From: a virus
Virus record (IMG/VR): IMGVR_UViG_3300033273_000550
Span: 124,001 to 188,000 of that record
Reading direction: 5' to 3' (one strand)
DNA: 64,000 nt
Shown in pieces: positions 25,213 to 34,298 of the stretch. Position 1 is the stretch's first letter, and each line of letters opens with the position of its first letter. Position numbers and translations under genes: made by a program. The notes under the pieces were generated by a model that worked only from the letters and a program-made list of their open reading frames with translations, was not told the origin of the DNA and did not search any database.

Positions 25213-26643
25213 ATGGGAATCTTAAGGAACTACATAGAAAGGGGTATCCCCGATAATAACAGATTTTACTTTGAATCAGGTAATAAACCCCTGGTTACAA
25301 AAGACATTCCTGTTAAAATAGATTCTAGGGTTCCTAACTCTACTAATCAAATTACTAGAAGAGTAAACGATTTAGAGAGGATAGCCAAGTTACTAATTAA
25401 ACCACCAGGGTTAAAGTATATAGCTAATGAAACTATGCTTCAAGCTAGTACTTTTAAACCTGATCCTAATAAGACTTTTATAGGCAATAAATTAAAGCAG
25501 TTAGGAAGCGGTTTATTAGGTACAGCTAAGACATTAGGTTCCACTTTAGCACAAGTTCCAGTAAACGGAACAGGTACTCACTTTGTAAAAGGATTTGCCG
25601 GTCAAGCAAAAAATACTTATTTAAGACAGCAAAATGGTACTAAGTTAGGAGCAGCACCACATGCATTAGCTTTAGGAGGTGGAGAAATATCTATTGATCC
25701 AACCAGAAGTGTTCTCTTAGAGTACTTAAATTCTAAGTTTGCTCCTCAACCATTTGAGGATAATAAGCTAAAAAGTGATTCTCTTCAAAAAGAGTCAGAT
25801 GAATTATCTAACAATAAGAGCATAAGAGTAAGATTAGGTGATCCAACTATTGGTGATAAAGTTTTAGCAAGAGACGGTATTAATATGCTTTCTCCTTTCG
25901 ATCCAACAGAAGATCAATTTAAAAGATTATTAGATAGGAATAATATAGAGCTAAAAGATGGAGCCTATAAAACTCAGTTTGGTCAAACTTTAGGAAGAGA
26001 TTTTGTAAAATTTAGAATACATATAGTTACTCCTGGAGAAAGAAATAATGCACCAAGTAGAAAAGTATTATTCTTTAGAGCATTCTTAGATAATTTTAAC
26101 GATAATTATTCTGGTAATTGGAACACATACAATTATGTTGGTAGAGGAGAAAACTTTTATACATATAATGGTCTAGATAGACAGATAAGTTTAGGTTTTA
26201 AAGTGGCAGCACAGACTGGTGAAGAGATGAGACCTATCTATCAAAAATTAAACTACTTAGTTTCTTCAGTAGCTCCTACATATGAAGATAACTTTATGAG
26301 AGGAACATTTGTTCAAATGACTGTTGGTGATTATATATATGAATTACCTGGTATAATGAACTCAGTATCTTTAGACTGGCAATCTGACTACCCATGGGAG
26401 ATTGCTATGAATAGACCTGAAGAATTAGAAAGAGATATACCGCAACAGGAACTACCTATGATATTAAATTGTAACTTAACATTTACACCGATTCATAAAT
26501 TCTTACCAACAGCAGATGGAGATAGAAACGCATATATTACTAATGCTACTACTCCTGATGAAAGAAATAAAATAGTAGGAGGACGTACAAGACCACGAGT
26601 TGAAACGGCTAATGAGATTACCCCTCAAGGTAGTACAAACTAA
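25213..26643 (+). CDS. Baseplate / tail-tube-cap protein (gp48/gp54-like)
   Basis: The protein has 476 residues. The first ~250 are variable and Lys/Asn-rich. The C-terminal part (FFRAFLDNFNDNYSGNWNTY, YTYNGLDRQISLGFKVAAQT, YQKLNYLVSSVAPTY, FVQMTVGDYIYELPGIMNSV) has the strand pattern and W-x-x-x-Y landmarks of tail-tube-fold baseplate proteins that cap the tube. The position, between the tape measure and the gp53-like gene, supports this. Whether it matches gp48 or gp54 cannot be told. Confidence 0.6.
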   Translation: MGILRNYIERGIPDNNRFYFESGNKPLVTKDIPVKIDSRVPNSTNQITRRVNDLERIAKLLIKPPGLKYIANETMLQASTFKPDPNKTFIGNKLKQLGSGLLGTAKTLGSTLAQVPVNGTGTHFVKGFAGQAKNTYLRQQNGTKLGAAPHALALGGGEISIDPTRSVLLEYLNSKFAPQPFEDNKLKSDSLQKESDELSNNKSIRVRLGDPTIGDKVLARDGINMLSPFDPTEDQFKRLLDRNNIELKDGAYKTQFGQTLGRDFVKFRIHIVTPGERNNAPSRKVLFFRAFLDNFNDNYSGNWNTYNYVGRGENFYTYNGLDRQISLGFKVAAQTGEEMRPIYQKLNYLVSSVAPTYEDNFMRGTFVQMTVGDYIYELPGIMNSVSLDWQSDYPWEIAMNRPEELERDIPQQELPMILNCNLTFTPIHKFLPTADGDRNAYITNATTPDERNKIVGGRTRPRVETANEITPQGSTN

Positions 26644-26648
26644 ATAGA

Positions 26649-26951
26649 ATGAATAGATATAAAGGAATAGATAGAAATATAGATAACGATAGAGGCAGAT
26701 ATATCTCTAACGCTATATACCCTACTATACCAGAAACTGAAGATGATATATACATTATAGCTTCTTCTGGAGATAGATACGATACTTTAGCATCTAGCTT
26801 TTATAACGATTCATCATTATGGTGGATTATAGCTAGTTCTAATAATCACGATAGATCTTCACTAACTATTACTCCTGGAGTACAAATAAGAATACCAGCA
26901 GATAAAACCTTAGCATTACAATTATTTGAGGCAGTAAATAAAACAAGGTAA
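26649..26951 (+). CDS. Baseplate wedge protein with LysM-like fold (gp53-like)
   Basis: The protein has 100 residues. The segment YIIASSGDRYDTLASSFYND, then SLWWIIASSNN and ITPGVQIRIPAD, follows the LysM/tail-X pattern (G-D-R-x-D-x-L-A, W-W-x-I-A-x-x-N, G-x-x-I-x-I-P). It matches the LysM-containing part of T4-like gp53. It should join baseplate wedges. The surrounding order (tube cap, gp53, hub) is that of myovirus baseplate clusters. Confidence 0.72.
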   Translation: MNRYKGIDRNIDNDRGRYISNAIYPTIPETEDDIYIIASSGDRYDTLASSFYNDSSLWWIIASSNNHDRSSLTITPGVQIRIPADKTLALQLFEAVNKTR

Positions 26952-26952
26952 A

Positions 26953-29900
26953 ATGAGTTTAGGTTACAATAGTAATTTTAAAATACACGTACCTATAACT
27001 TCAGGTTCTATAGAACAGTTAAAGGTAAGAAGTAAAATACTCTCTAAAAAGGAAAGAACCGAGAGAGATATACTTTATTTATCATCTAGAGCACCTTGGG
27101 TTAAAGTTTCATCAGCGGTCAATGTTGTTGATGGTGACGAAAAAACTAAAGATTATTTACTTGCTGAAGAAAATGTCTTAGCAGGTGGAACATACGATGC
27201 AAGCTCAGGTAAGTATAAAAGTGGTATATTTGAAAAAGTAAGCAGTTATAACCTATCAGAGCCTGGAGAGGGATATAGACCAGTTCCCGGTGTCGTAGGA
27301 ATCACTTCTCAATATTTAGGTACATACGGTACTTATAAAGAAACAACAATTGATATTCAAGTTAATTCTTTAGATCAACTCGATCTAATGGATAAATTAT
27401 ACTTTAGACCTGGTATGTCTCTACTAGTTGAATGGGGTCATTCAGTTTATGCTACTAGTACTAAGAATGATTATCAGATAGTAAATAACATAGAAACAGT
27501 TTCTAACTTCTTTGCTGCTACAGGGCAAACAGGTTATAAGTCTATAAGTGATGTAAATAAAGCTATAGACGAAATAAAAGTAAAATCAGGATTCAATTAT
27601 GATGCTGCCTACGGTCAAATAGTTAACTTTAACTGGACAGTAAATGATGATATGACTTATACCTGCAGTGTAAGAATGTTAAGTCATGGTAGTTTAATTG
27701 AATCGTTAGGATTGCTTTCTAATGCTTCTTCTAATACCGGTACATTATTTGCTGGAGAAGGAGAAGATGTAGAAGATAAACCTTTATCTAGTGGACTTAC
27801 TTTACTACACGATGTATTTAGCGCTATAATGAGTTTAGAAGACTTTACAGAAGCTACAACTAATGAACTTACTTGGGATAAACTAACAGAAAATAATCAA
27901 AAAAAATTAGGACCATTAGTTGCCGAAGTACTAACTAATGTTAATTCTATTGGTAAAAGTAATGGAAGACCGTTTAATTATGTTCCTTTTAAATATGAAG
28001 GAGATAAAAGCGAAAAAACAAAATACTTAAGATTTATACAGATATCAGATTTCTTAAACCTAGTTAATGAGATATTTTGTCCCAAAAACGATGGGGTACT
28101 GTTAGCAGGTTTTTATACTGGCGAAGTAGATGATAACGATGCTCCTATAAATACTACTCCTTATTTAACTTTTCCTGATCATATATCTGCTGATCCTTCA
28201 AGAGTACTTTTTAGATCAAAAACTATTTCCGACCCTTTTAGGTACAAGATTATAGAAGATTTCCCTGAAGAAGAAAATGATATACTTAATATTTACGTTG
28301 AGGTAGGATTTTTACTACGTACTGTAGAAAGTATAGTAAATAGAAATAGTGAGAGTGATCAAACAGTTTACGATTTTGTTTATTCTATAATTAAGCAAGT
28401 TCAAAGTGTGATGGGGGACGTTAACGAGTTTGATATACACCCTGATGGAGAATTAAATTATATAGTAGATAGAAAAGTACTGCCTACAAAAAGTCTTTTA
28501 GAATCTAAAGACGCTTATATTGAATTAAGAGGTTCTAAATCTCCAGTGAGAGGTATAAATATAACTTCAGAGATTACAAATGATTTATCTACAACCTTAG
28601 CAATTGGTGCTACTGCTGGTAATACAGACCTATCTAATGATGTCCTTAATTTGCAGAAATGGAATGAGAATTTAGAAGATAGAATATTACATAAGATAAG
28701 ATTTATAGATTCTAAAACTAAATTTAGAGCTAAGTACGATAGTACTATGCAGGATCGAATTAAAATTCAAAATTTTAGAAATTTAAGTATATTTGTCGGT
28801 AAGGTTAATTACTATAAGGTTAGTTATGAGAACAATGAATTTAATGCTAAGCTTCACGAAACATCTATATGGGAAAAAGCAGGACAAGCAATACGAGCGT
28901 ATTTTAACACAGGTGTAGTATTTTACGCTGATAAAAAATATCCTAAAGGAGCGATAAATATTAATGCTTACGATGAAGTTAATATATCAGGATTACATAA
29001 AAAATGTATGCAGGAACTTCTTATTCTTAACACTATCAAGCAAGGAGAGAACCCACCAGGATTGATACCTATTGATCTATCTTTTATTGTAGACGGTTTA
29101 GCAAGCTTTAATATTGGTGAAGCATTTGGAGTTAAAAAAGGAGTTCTACCAAGCAAATATGATGATACTGTAGGATTTATAGTCACCGGTATAGATCATA
29201 ATATAGGTACAGATGGATGGACAACACAGATTACAGGTAGAATGTTTATCCCTGATACTATAGAAAAAGCAGATATACAAGATTTACCAGTAGCAGAAGA
29301 AATAGTAACCACAGAAATAAAAGATTTTTTATCTGATTTCGAATTTGCTCCTATATTTATGTCACCGACAGGAAAACAACCTATAAGTAGAAATGATTTA
29401 GATGTTGTATACCCAACTGAGATTGGTTTAACCCAACCCCGTACTACTATAGTCGGGGCACCACAACCAGGTGCTCCAAGAGGAGAAAGAAAACATCAAG
29501 GGTGGGATATAAAAACTAAAGCTGAAAACGCTATTTATGCACCTATATCCGGTAGAGTACAGTGGGTTAGTCGTTTTAGTGTAGGTAAAGCTAAATTTAG
29601 AGGTATTGTAGGAAGTGGTAATTCAGGAAAACCCAAATTCTTTACTAAAAAAGATCTTCGTGGCGGAGGGTACTTAAAAGTAGTAGGTACCGGCGAGTAC
29701 GAAGGATGGGAGTTTAAAATAGGATATACCAAACCTAATAATAACTACGAACCTAATATGGAAGTAACAAAAGGTCAGCCTATTGGCAAAGCCTTAGACT
29801 TAAACGTAATAAACACAGTAAGAGTTGGAGATCAGGTACACGTTTATGGAGGTTACGATACTACTGAAAATGATACAGATAGGATGGATCCTCACCTACA

Positions 29901-29967
29901 CGTAGAAGCTCGTTATAACGGCTCTATTTATGATATGTCTCAATACGATAAATGGGAAACTAAATAA
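26953..29967 (+). CDS. Baseplate hub protein with C-terminal M23 peptidase domain
   Basis: The protein has 1004 residues. The N-terminal ~400 residues, with TTIDIQVNSLDQLDLMDKLY and MSLLVEWGHSVY, fit a hub/gp27-like or tube-related baseplate domain. The last ~160 residues are an M23 (LytM) endopeptidase: KHQGWD supplies His and Asp metal ligands (around residue 848) and DPHLHVEARY the H-x-H (around 981). It would cut peptidoglycan cross-links during tail penetration, replacing the separate lysozyme of T4 gp5. It is followed directly by another baseplate-module gene. Confidence 0.82.
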   Translation: MSLGYNSNFKIHVPITSGSIEQLKVRSKILSKKERTERDILYLSSRAPWVKVSSAVNVVDGDEKTKDYLLAEENVLAGGTYDASSGKYKSGIFEKVSSYNLSEPGEGYRPVPGVVGITSQYLGTYGTYKETTIDIQVNSLDQLDLMDKLYFRPGMSLLVEWGHSVYATSTKNDYQIVNNIETVSNFFAATGQTGYKSISDVNKAIDEIKVKSGFNYDAAYGQIVNFNWTVNDDMTYTCSVRMLSHGSLIESLGLLSNASSNTGTLFAGEGEDVEDKPLSSGLTLLHDVFSAIMSLEDFTEATTNELTWDKLTENNQKKLGPLVAEVLTNVNSIGKSNGRPFNYVPFKYEGDKSEKTKYLRFIQISDFLNLVNEIFCPKNDGVLLAGFYTGEVDDNDAPINTTPYLTFPDHISADPSRVLFRSKTISDPFRYKIIEDFPEEENDILNIYVEVGFLLRTVESIVNRNSESDQTVYDFVYSIIKQVQSVMGDVNEFDIHPDGELNYIVDRKVLPTKSLLESKDAYIELRGSKSPVRGINITSEITNDLSTTLAIGATAGNTDLSNDVLNLQKWNENLEDRILHKIRFIDSKTKFRAKYDSTMQDRIKIQNFRNLSIFVGKVNYYKVSYENNEFNAKLHETSIWEKAGQAIRAYFNTGVVFYADKKYPKGAININAYDEVNISGLHKKCMQELLILNTIKQGENPPGLIPIDLSFIVDGLASFNIGEAFGVKKGVLPSKYDDTVGFIVTGIDHNIGTDGWTTQITGRMFIPDTIEKADIQDLPVAEEIVTTEIKDFLSDFEFAPIFMSPTGKQPISRNDLDVVYPTEIGLTQPRTTIVGAPQPGAPRGERKHQGWDIKTKAENAIYAPISGRVQWVSRFSVGKAKFRGIVGSGNSGKPKFFTKKDLRGGGYLKVVGTGEYEGWEFKIGYTKPNNNYEPNMEVTKGQPIGKALDLNVINTVRVGDQVHVYGGYDTTENDTDRMDPHLHVEARYNGSIYDMSQYDKWETK

Positions 29968-30479
29968 TGTACATACCAGAAGGAAAATATAAAAAAGCTG
30001 TCTACACCCAAGGTGGTGATTTAATAAATGAAAATGGTACAGAGTATCAAGGATGGTACTTTGAAGACTATAAAGGTAGAATATTCTCTGGTAAAAAGCC
30101 TGAAAAAAAATCTAAAAGACTTCTTAAACTTTCTGATGAAGAAGATGCTTTTGCTCAAATGACTTTTACTTCTGAAAAAATTGAACCTACAGAACTAGAT
30201 TATGAAAATGGTACTTTTACAAGATACTTTCTTCAAAACTTCCGTACCTCTAAAATAATAGAAGTAACTAAACAGAAATGGTTAGCTATAAAAGGAAAAA
30301 ATAGAACAGCTTTTGCTAAGATAGAATGGATACTCAAAGGTCCTGCTGATAATGTTAAAAAAGGAGATTATATTTACTTCGGTGCAGAAGCTAAAAATAA
30401 AGAATTAGTTGAAGAACAAGTAGGAATTAAGAATTTAAAAGACTATATTACTGATTATAGAGAGTTTGTTAAAGACTAG
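29967..30479 (+). CDS. Putative virion/baseplate protein, unknown
   Basis: This 170-residue protein starts on the last base of the hub stop. The N-terminus (YIPEGKYKKAVYTQGGDLIN, then YQGWYFEDYKGRIFSGKKPE) is a beta-rich pattern seen in small phage structural proteins. A helix rich in Lys and Glu closes the protein. It lacks a signal peptide. It is the last gene of the late tail unit; its TAG stop abuts the TTGC element of the next promoter. Confidence 0.55.
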   Translation: MYIPEGKYKKAVYTQGGDLINENGTEYQGWYFEDYKGRIFSGKKPEKKSKRLLKLSDEEDAFAQMTFTSEKIEPTELDYENGTFTRYFLQNFRTSKIIEVTKQKWLAIKGKNRTAFAKIEWILKGPADNVKKGDYIYFGAEAKNKELVEEQVGIKNLKDYITDYREFVKD

Positions 30480-30508
30480 TTGCTAGTTTAAGATAAAAAG
30501 GTTATATT
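30480..30508 (+). promoter_or_regulatory. Host-like promoter TTGC-N19-TATATT (replication unit)
   Basis: TTGC (30480-30483), a 19-base spacer and TATATT (30503-30508), preceded by AG from the TAG stop of the upstream gene. The same AGTTGC-N19-TATATT layout recurs at 32323 and 44990. It resembles the Bacteroidota sigma-70 type (TTG around -33, TA-n-n-TTTG around -7), so host polymerase could use it. Confidence 0.62.
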
Positions 30509-30524
30509 GTTAAAAAGGTTATAA

Positions 30525-31850
30525 GTGTTTTATATAGTAGAATCAGATACTCAATTAGACAGGTTAGATAAGCTTCATAGATTCGGAGCCTTTATTTACG
30601 TTATTCCTGATAACTTTAATTTTCATCCAAAGTTAACAGATACTTGTGCTGTTTATGTTAGACCGTTAAATAGTAAACATGGATTTATAGTTCCTATTAA
30701 ACACTCAGAAGGACTTAATGTTGAAAAAGAACGTATCTACGAAATACTTAAAAAATATAGTAAACTTTATACTATAGATAAGAAAGAACTACTATACCAC
30801 TTTAATTTACAGCAGAGCATTGATGTATCTTTACTTCATTCGATGACTACATATGAAAGATTAGAATATAATAAAGATCATTCTTTAGTAAATAATTTTT
30901 ATAATAAGCATAATTCTAAATCTGATATCAATGCAATCATACCTTTATCGATTTTGTATAAAGTATGTGAAAAAATTCATGATCAAGTAAAATCCTCAAT
31001 GGATTTTGTGATTCCCGCAGGCTTTGACTTCTATAATTCGACTGCAACTAATGTTTTTTACTTGTTAGAACAGTCTGGAATGGGTATTTATTATAAAGCC
31101 TTTAACGAATTATTTAAACCTCGTAACCCGATATATAACACAGTAGATAATAAAGTTTTAACCTATTATAATTTATACAATGCAACCTCTAGACCTACTA
31201 ATGCTTTTAATTCTGTCAACTTCGCTGCTATACCTAAGGGTGACCAGTATAGGAAGGCTTTCCGTCCCCAAGGCGACTACTTTGTGGAGTTCGATTTTGA
31301 TGGTTACCACCTTAGGCTACTTTGCGATCAAATTGGCTATAAGCTAACGAACGAATCCGCACATAAGCAGCTAGCTAAGTTATATTTTGAAAAGGATGAA
31401 ATATCCGATGATGAATATGCTCAAGCTAAACAGATTAACTTTCATGCTATTTACGGGAAGATACCTGAGAAATACGCTTTTCTTGAAGTCTTCGAAAAAA
31501 TACAGCAATATATTAACTCATTATGGGTAAAGTATGAAGGGGTGGGTGTAGTACATAATCCAATGACTGAGAAACCTTTTACTGAGAAGTTAAAAGATAT
31601 GAACCCTCAGAAGCTGATGAATTATATGATGCAGTCGTTGGAAACTTCAAGAAACATTCTTATCTTAAAAGAAGTACTTAGGTATCTTGATAAAAAGCGC
31701 ACTAAAGTATGTTTGTATACTTATGATGCGCTTCTTTTTGATTTTTATAAAGAAGATGGTAAGGAAACTTTAGAAGATTTGAAAAAAATACTAGAAGAAG
31801 GTGGAAAATACCCAGTTAAATTTAAATACTCGGAGAATCTAGTTTTATGA
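30525..31850 (+). CDS. Family A DNA polymerase-like protein, short and divergent
   Basis: The protein has 441 residues and a GTG start. The C-terminal half keeps the three polymerase motifs of family A in order: motif A as VEFDFDGYHLRLL (Asp near residue 257, usual D-Y-S-Q-I-E-L-R), motif B as AKQINFHAIYGK (Lys, Phe, Tyr-Gly of the O-helix) and motif C as LYTYDALLFDF (the His of H-D-E is replaced by Tyr, Asp kept). The N-terminal ~220 residues may be a degenerate 3'-5' exonuclease domain. It lacks the length of a full Pol I, so it may be a specialised or inactive polymerase. T4 itself uses a family B enzyme. Confidence 0.72.
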   Translation: MFYIVESDTQLDRLDKLHRFGAFIYVIPDNFNFHPKLTDTCAVYVRPLNSKHGFIVPIKHSEGLNVEKERIYEILKKYSKLYTIDKKELLYHFNLQQSIDVSLLHSMTTYERLEYNKDHSLVNNFYNKHNSKSDINAIIPLSILYKVCEKIHDQVKSSMDFVIPAGFDFYNSTATNVFYLLEQSGMGIYYKAFNELFKPRNPIYNTVDNKVLTYYNLYNATSRPTNAFNSVNFAAIPKGDQYRKAFRPQGDYFVEFDFDGYHLRLLCDQIGYKLTNESAHKQLAKLYFEKDEISDDEYAQAKQINFHAIYGKIPEKYAFLEVFEKIQQYINSLWVKYEGVGVVHNPMTEKPFTEKLKDMNPQKLMNYMMQSLETSRNILILKEVLRYLDKKRTKVCLYTYDALLFDFYKEDGKETLEDLKKILEEGGKYPVKFKYSENLVL

Positions 31851-31872
31851 AACAATTTAATATTTATTTTAA

Positions 31873-32322
31873 ATGTCAGTAGTTGTAAGTCCTCAATTCG
31901 ATTATGATATTGAGCCTTTATATTTAAATGAAGATATGAGTAACAAACTATTCTGTACTTTCGCTACAGAAGATTCTCTTGATACAGTATTAGAGCAAAT
32001 TCAAGATAAGTACAAGATTATTTATAATAAAATATTCGTTTTATATTCCAAAAGTCAAGACGAATATATTTGTACTTATAATGTGGATTTCGGTAACGTA
32101 AGTACTTTCCTAGAAAATACTATTCTAGTACATAGAAAGAAAGAATCTAACACTCTCTATACTATTAATGCGTTAAATACTCTAATAAAAGAACTCAACG
32201 AAGGAGTTCTAGATACTTCTTATAGAGTAAACTGGAATGATTTCAGAAACTGCATTCTTCTTACTAAAGGTCCTGAGCTAAAAAGAATTAATACAAGATT
32301 ATTTAAAATTCTTGAATTATAG
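31873..32322 (+). CDS. Hypothetical protein in replication module
   Basis: This 149-residue protein is of mixed alpha/beta character. A clear block at the C-terminus, YRVNWNDFRNCILLTKGPEL, then KRINTRLFKILEL, is conserved-looking, and the N-terminus starts VVVSPQFDYDIEPLYL. I do not recognise the family. It lies between the polymerase-like gene and the ssDNA-binding protein and may be a replication accessory or translational regulator. Its TAG stop is part of the next promoter. Confidence 0.5.
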   Translation: MSVVVSPQFDYDIEPLYLNEDMSNKLFCTFATEDSLDTVLEQIQDKYKIIYNKIFVLYSKSQDEYICTYNVDFGNVSTFLENTILVHRKKESNTLYTINALNTLIKELNEGVLDTSYRVNWNDFRNCILLTKGPELKRINTRLFKILEL

Positions 32323-32351
32323 TTGCTCGTTCGATCTTAATTAGCTATATT
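32323..32351 (+). promoter_or_regulatory. Host-like promoter TTGC-N19-TATATT (ssDNA-binding protein)
   Basis: TTGC at 32323-32326, then a 19-base spacer and TATATT at 32346-32351, 28 bases before the ATG at 32380. The preceding TAG stop supplies the AG of AGTTGC, as at 30480 and 44990. Confidence 0.62.
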
Positions 32352-32379
32352 ATAGTAAACATAAATAAGTTATATAAAT

Positions 32380-33183
32380 ATGGATTTAAATGCGATTAAG
32401 GCTAAACTAGATGCCTTGAACAACAACGGTCAGCAAAAAGAAAAAACTGACTATTCGACAATTTTTTGGAAACCTGAATTAGGTAAACAAACTGTTAGAA
32501 TTGTTCCGTCTGCTTACGATCCTACTTTTCCTTTTAAAGAGTTGAAATTTCACTATGGTGTGGGGAAGTATCCAATGGTGTCTTTATCAAACTTTGGTAA
32601 ACAAGACCCTATTGAAGAATTCGTAAAAGAACTTAGAAAGACAAACGACAAGGATAACTGGTCCCTATCAGGTAAACTTAATCCTAAAACTAGAATCTTT
32701 GCTCCTGTAATAGTTAGAGGAGAAGAAGATAAAGGTGTTAGGTTATGGGGATTCGGTATTACTATCTACAAAGCTCTTCTGGCATTAGCTGAAGATGAGG
32801 ATGTAGGTGACTATACTGATGTTATTAACGGATGGGATTTAATCGTTGAGCAACAACAAGGTAACCCTTACCCGACTACTACTGTTAGAATTAAACCTAA
32901 ACAGACTCCATTATCAGATAATAATGATTTAGTAGATACGTGGTTAAAGACTCAACCTAATCCTACTGAAGTACACACTCAGTATGACTACGAATTTATT
33001 AAAAAGCAATTACAGAATTATCTTAACCCTGGATCTGCTGAAGATTCTGCTCCAGCAGCATTACCAGGAGGTTCGGATACTGTAGAATCTGCTGCTCCTC
33101 AAAAGACTGACTTTACATTGGAAACTGCTACGTCAGGTAACCAAGATACAGTTAGTAAATTTGACGACTTATTTAATGAGTAA
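32380..33183 (+). CDS. Single-stranded DNA-binding protein (gp32-like)
   Basis: The protein has 267 residues. A basic N-terminal segment, a central OB-like core (TIFWKPELGKQTVRIVPSAY, then FPFKELKFHYGVG and ARIFAPVIVRGEE-type strands) and an acidic C-terminal tail ending KFDDLFNE match T4-like gp32 proteins. The tail contacts other replication proteins. Unlike T4 gp32, the sequence has no cysteine, so the zinc-binding subdomain is missing. The gene sits between its own promoter and a strong terminator, which fits the high demand for this protein. Confidence 0.8.
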   Translation: MDLNAIKAKLDALNNNGQQKEKTDYSTIFWKPELGKQTVRIVPSAYDPTFPFKELKFHYGVGKYPMVSLSNFGKQDPIEEFVKELRKTNDKDNWSLSGKLNPKTRIFAPVIVRGEEDKGVRLWGFGITIYKALLALAEDEDVGDYTDVINGWDLIVEQQQGNPYPTTTVRIKPKQTPLSDNNDLVDTWLKTQPNPTEVHTQYDYEFIKKQLQNYLNPGSAEDSAPAALPGGSDTVESAAPQKTDFTLETATSGNQDTVSKFDDLFNE

Positions 33184-33190
33184 CTCATCA

Positions 33191-33210
33191 GGCCGCTAAG
33201 GCGGCCTTTT
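33191..33210 (+). terminator. Rho-independent terminator after ssDNA-binding protein gene
   Basis: GGCCGC-TAAG-GCGGCC is a perfect GC-rich stem-loop followed by TTTT. No promoter is seen before uvsX, so partial read-through may set a lower level for the following genes. Confidence 0.8.
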
Positions 33211-33224
33211 ACTTTTATTTAATT

Positions 33225-34298
33225 ATGGCTAAAAAGAAACAAGAGGTCCAGGATAGGGCCACGGAGGCGGTACGTAAATCTTTCAACTTAGGTAACTTTA
33301 AAAAGAAGAAAGGATTCTCTAATGCTTCTGTAAAATTTAAAGAACAAGGCTGGATTCCTTTATCCAAAGCTTTTCAAGATATAACTTCACTACCTGGTAT
33401 TCCTACCGGACATATTACCCTACTTAGAGGACATAGTGATACTGGAAAAACTACTGCATTAATTGAAGCTGCAGTAAATGCTCAAAAAATGGGTGTACTT
33501 CCAGTTTTTATTATTACTGAGATGAAATGGTCTTGGGAACATGCTAAAGAAATGGGTCTTCAAGTAGAAGAGGTTAAAGATGAAGCTGGTAATGTTATAG
33601 ATTATGAAGGACATTTCCTTTATGCTGATAGAGGTACGTTAAATACTATAGAAGATGTAGCAGTTTATATTGCAGATCTAATGGATGAACAAGCTAAAGG
33701 TAATCTACCTTTCGATATGTGCTTCTTCTGGGATAGTATTGGTTCAGTACCCTGTGAATTATCAGTAAAATCAAATAAGAATAATAACGAATGGAATGCC
33801 GGTGCGATGTCTACTCAGTTTGGTAATAATCTTAATCAAAAGATTCTATTATCAAGAAAAGAAAACTCACCGTATACTAATACTATGGTAGCTATTAATA
33901 AGGTTTGGACTATGAAACCTGAATCACCTATGGGTATGCCGAAATTACAGAATAAAGGAGGTATGTCGATGTGGTACGATGCTACTTTAGTAGTAACATT
34001 CGGTAATATTACTAACCCAGGTACTTCTAAGATTAAAGCTATCAAAAACGGTATGCAAGTAGAGTTCGCTAAAAGAACAAACGTACAGATAGAAAAGAAT
34101 CATATCGGAGGAGTACAGTCTAGAGGTAGAATCGTAATGACTCAACACGGTTTTATTGAAGACGATAAACGAGCTATTGATAAGTATAAAGACGAACACA
34201 AAGACCACTGGTTAAAGTTAGTTGGTAGTTTAGACTTTGATTTAATTGAGGAGGGTGATTTAGAAGAAACACCAATTTCACCTAACTTACTTGATTAA
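33225..34298 (+). CDS. uvsX: UvsX-like RecA recombinase
   Basis: The protein has 357 residues. LLRGHSDTGKTTALIEA is the Walker A loop (residues ~66-82). FIITEMKWSWE and FDMCFFWDSIGSV follow as the Walker B region. A region rich in basic residues near the end suits DNA binding. The family (T4 UvsX) forms filaments on ssDNA with gp32 and UvsY and promotes strand exchange and recombination-dependent replication. It ends one base into the next gene. Confidence 0.88.
   Translation: MAKKKQEVQDRATEAVRKSFNLGNFKKKKGFSNASVKFKEQGWIPLSKAFQDITSLPGIPTGHITLLRGHSDTGKTTALIEAAVNAQKMGVLPVFIITEMKWSWEHAKEMGLQVEEVKDEAGNVIDYEGHFLYADRGTLNTIEDVAVYIADLMDEQAKGNLPFDMCFFWDSIGSVPCELSVKSNKNNNEWNAGAMSTQFGNNLNQKILLSRKENSPYTNTMVAINKVWTMKPESPMGMPKLQNKGGMSMWYDATLVVTFGNITNPGTSKIKAIKNGMQVEFAKRTNVQIEKNHIGGVQSRGRIVMTQHGFIEDDKRAIDKYKDEHKDHWLKLVGSLDFDLIEEGDLEETPISPNLLD

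Noticed and set aside
32019-32029. TATTTATAATA inside the 31873 gene (and at 39498-39508 inside the small CGC gene)
   Set aside because: These lie within coding sequence and are expected by chance in AT-rich DNA. They are kept only as a caution on the late-promoter call.
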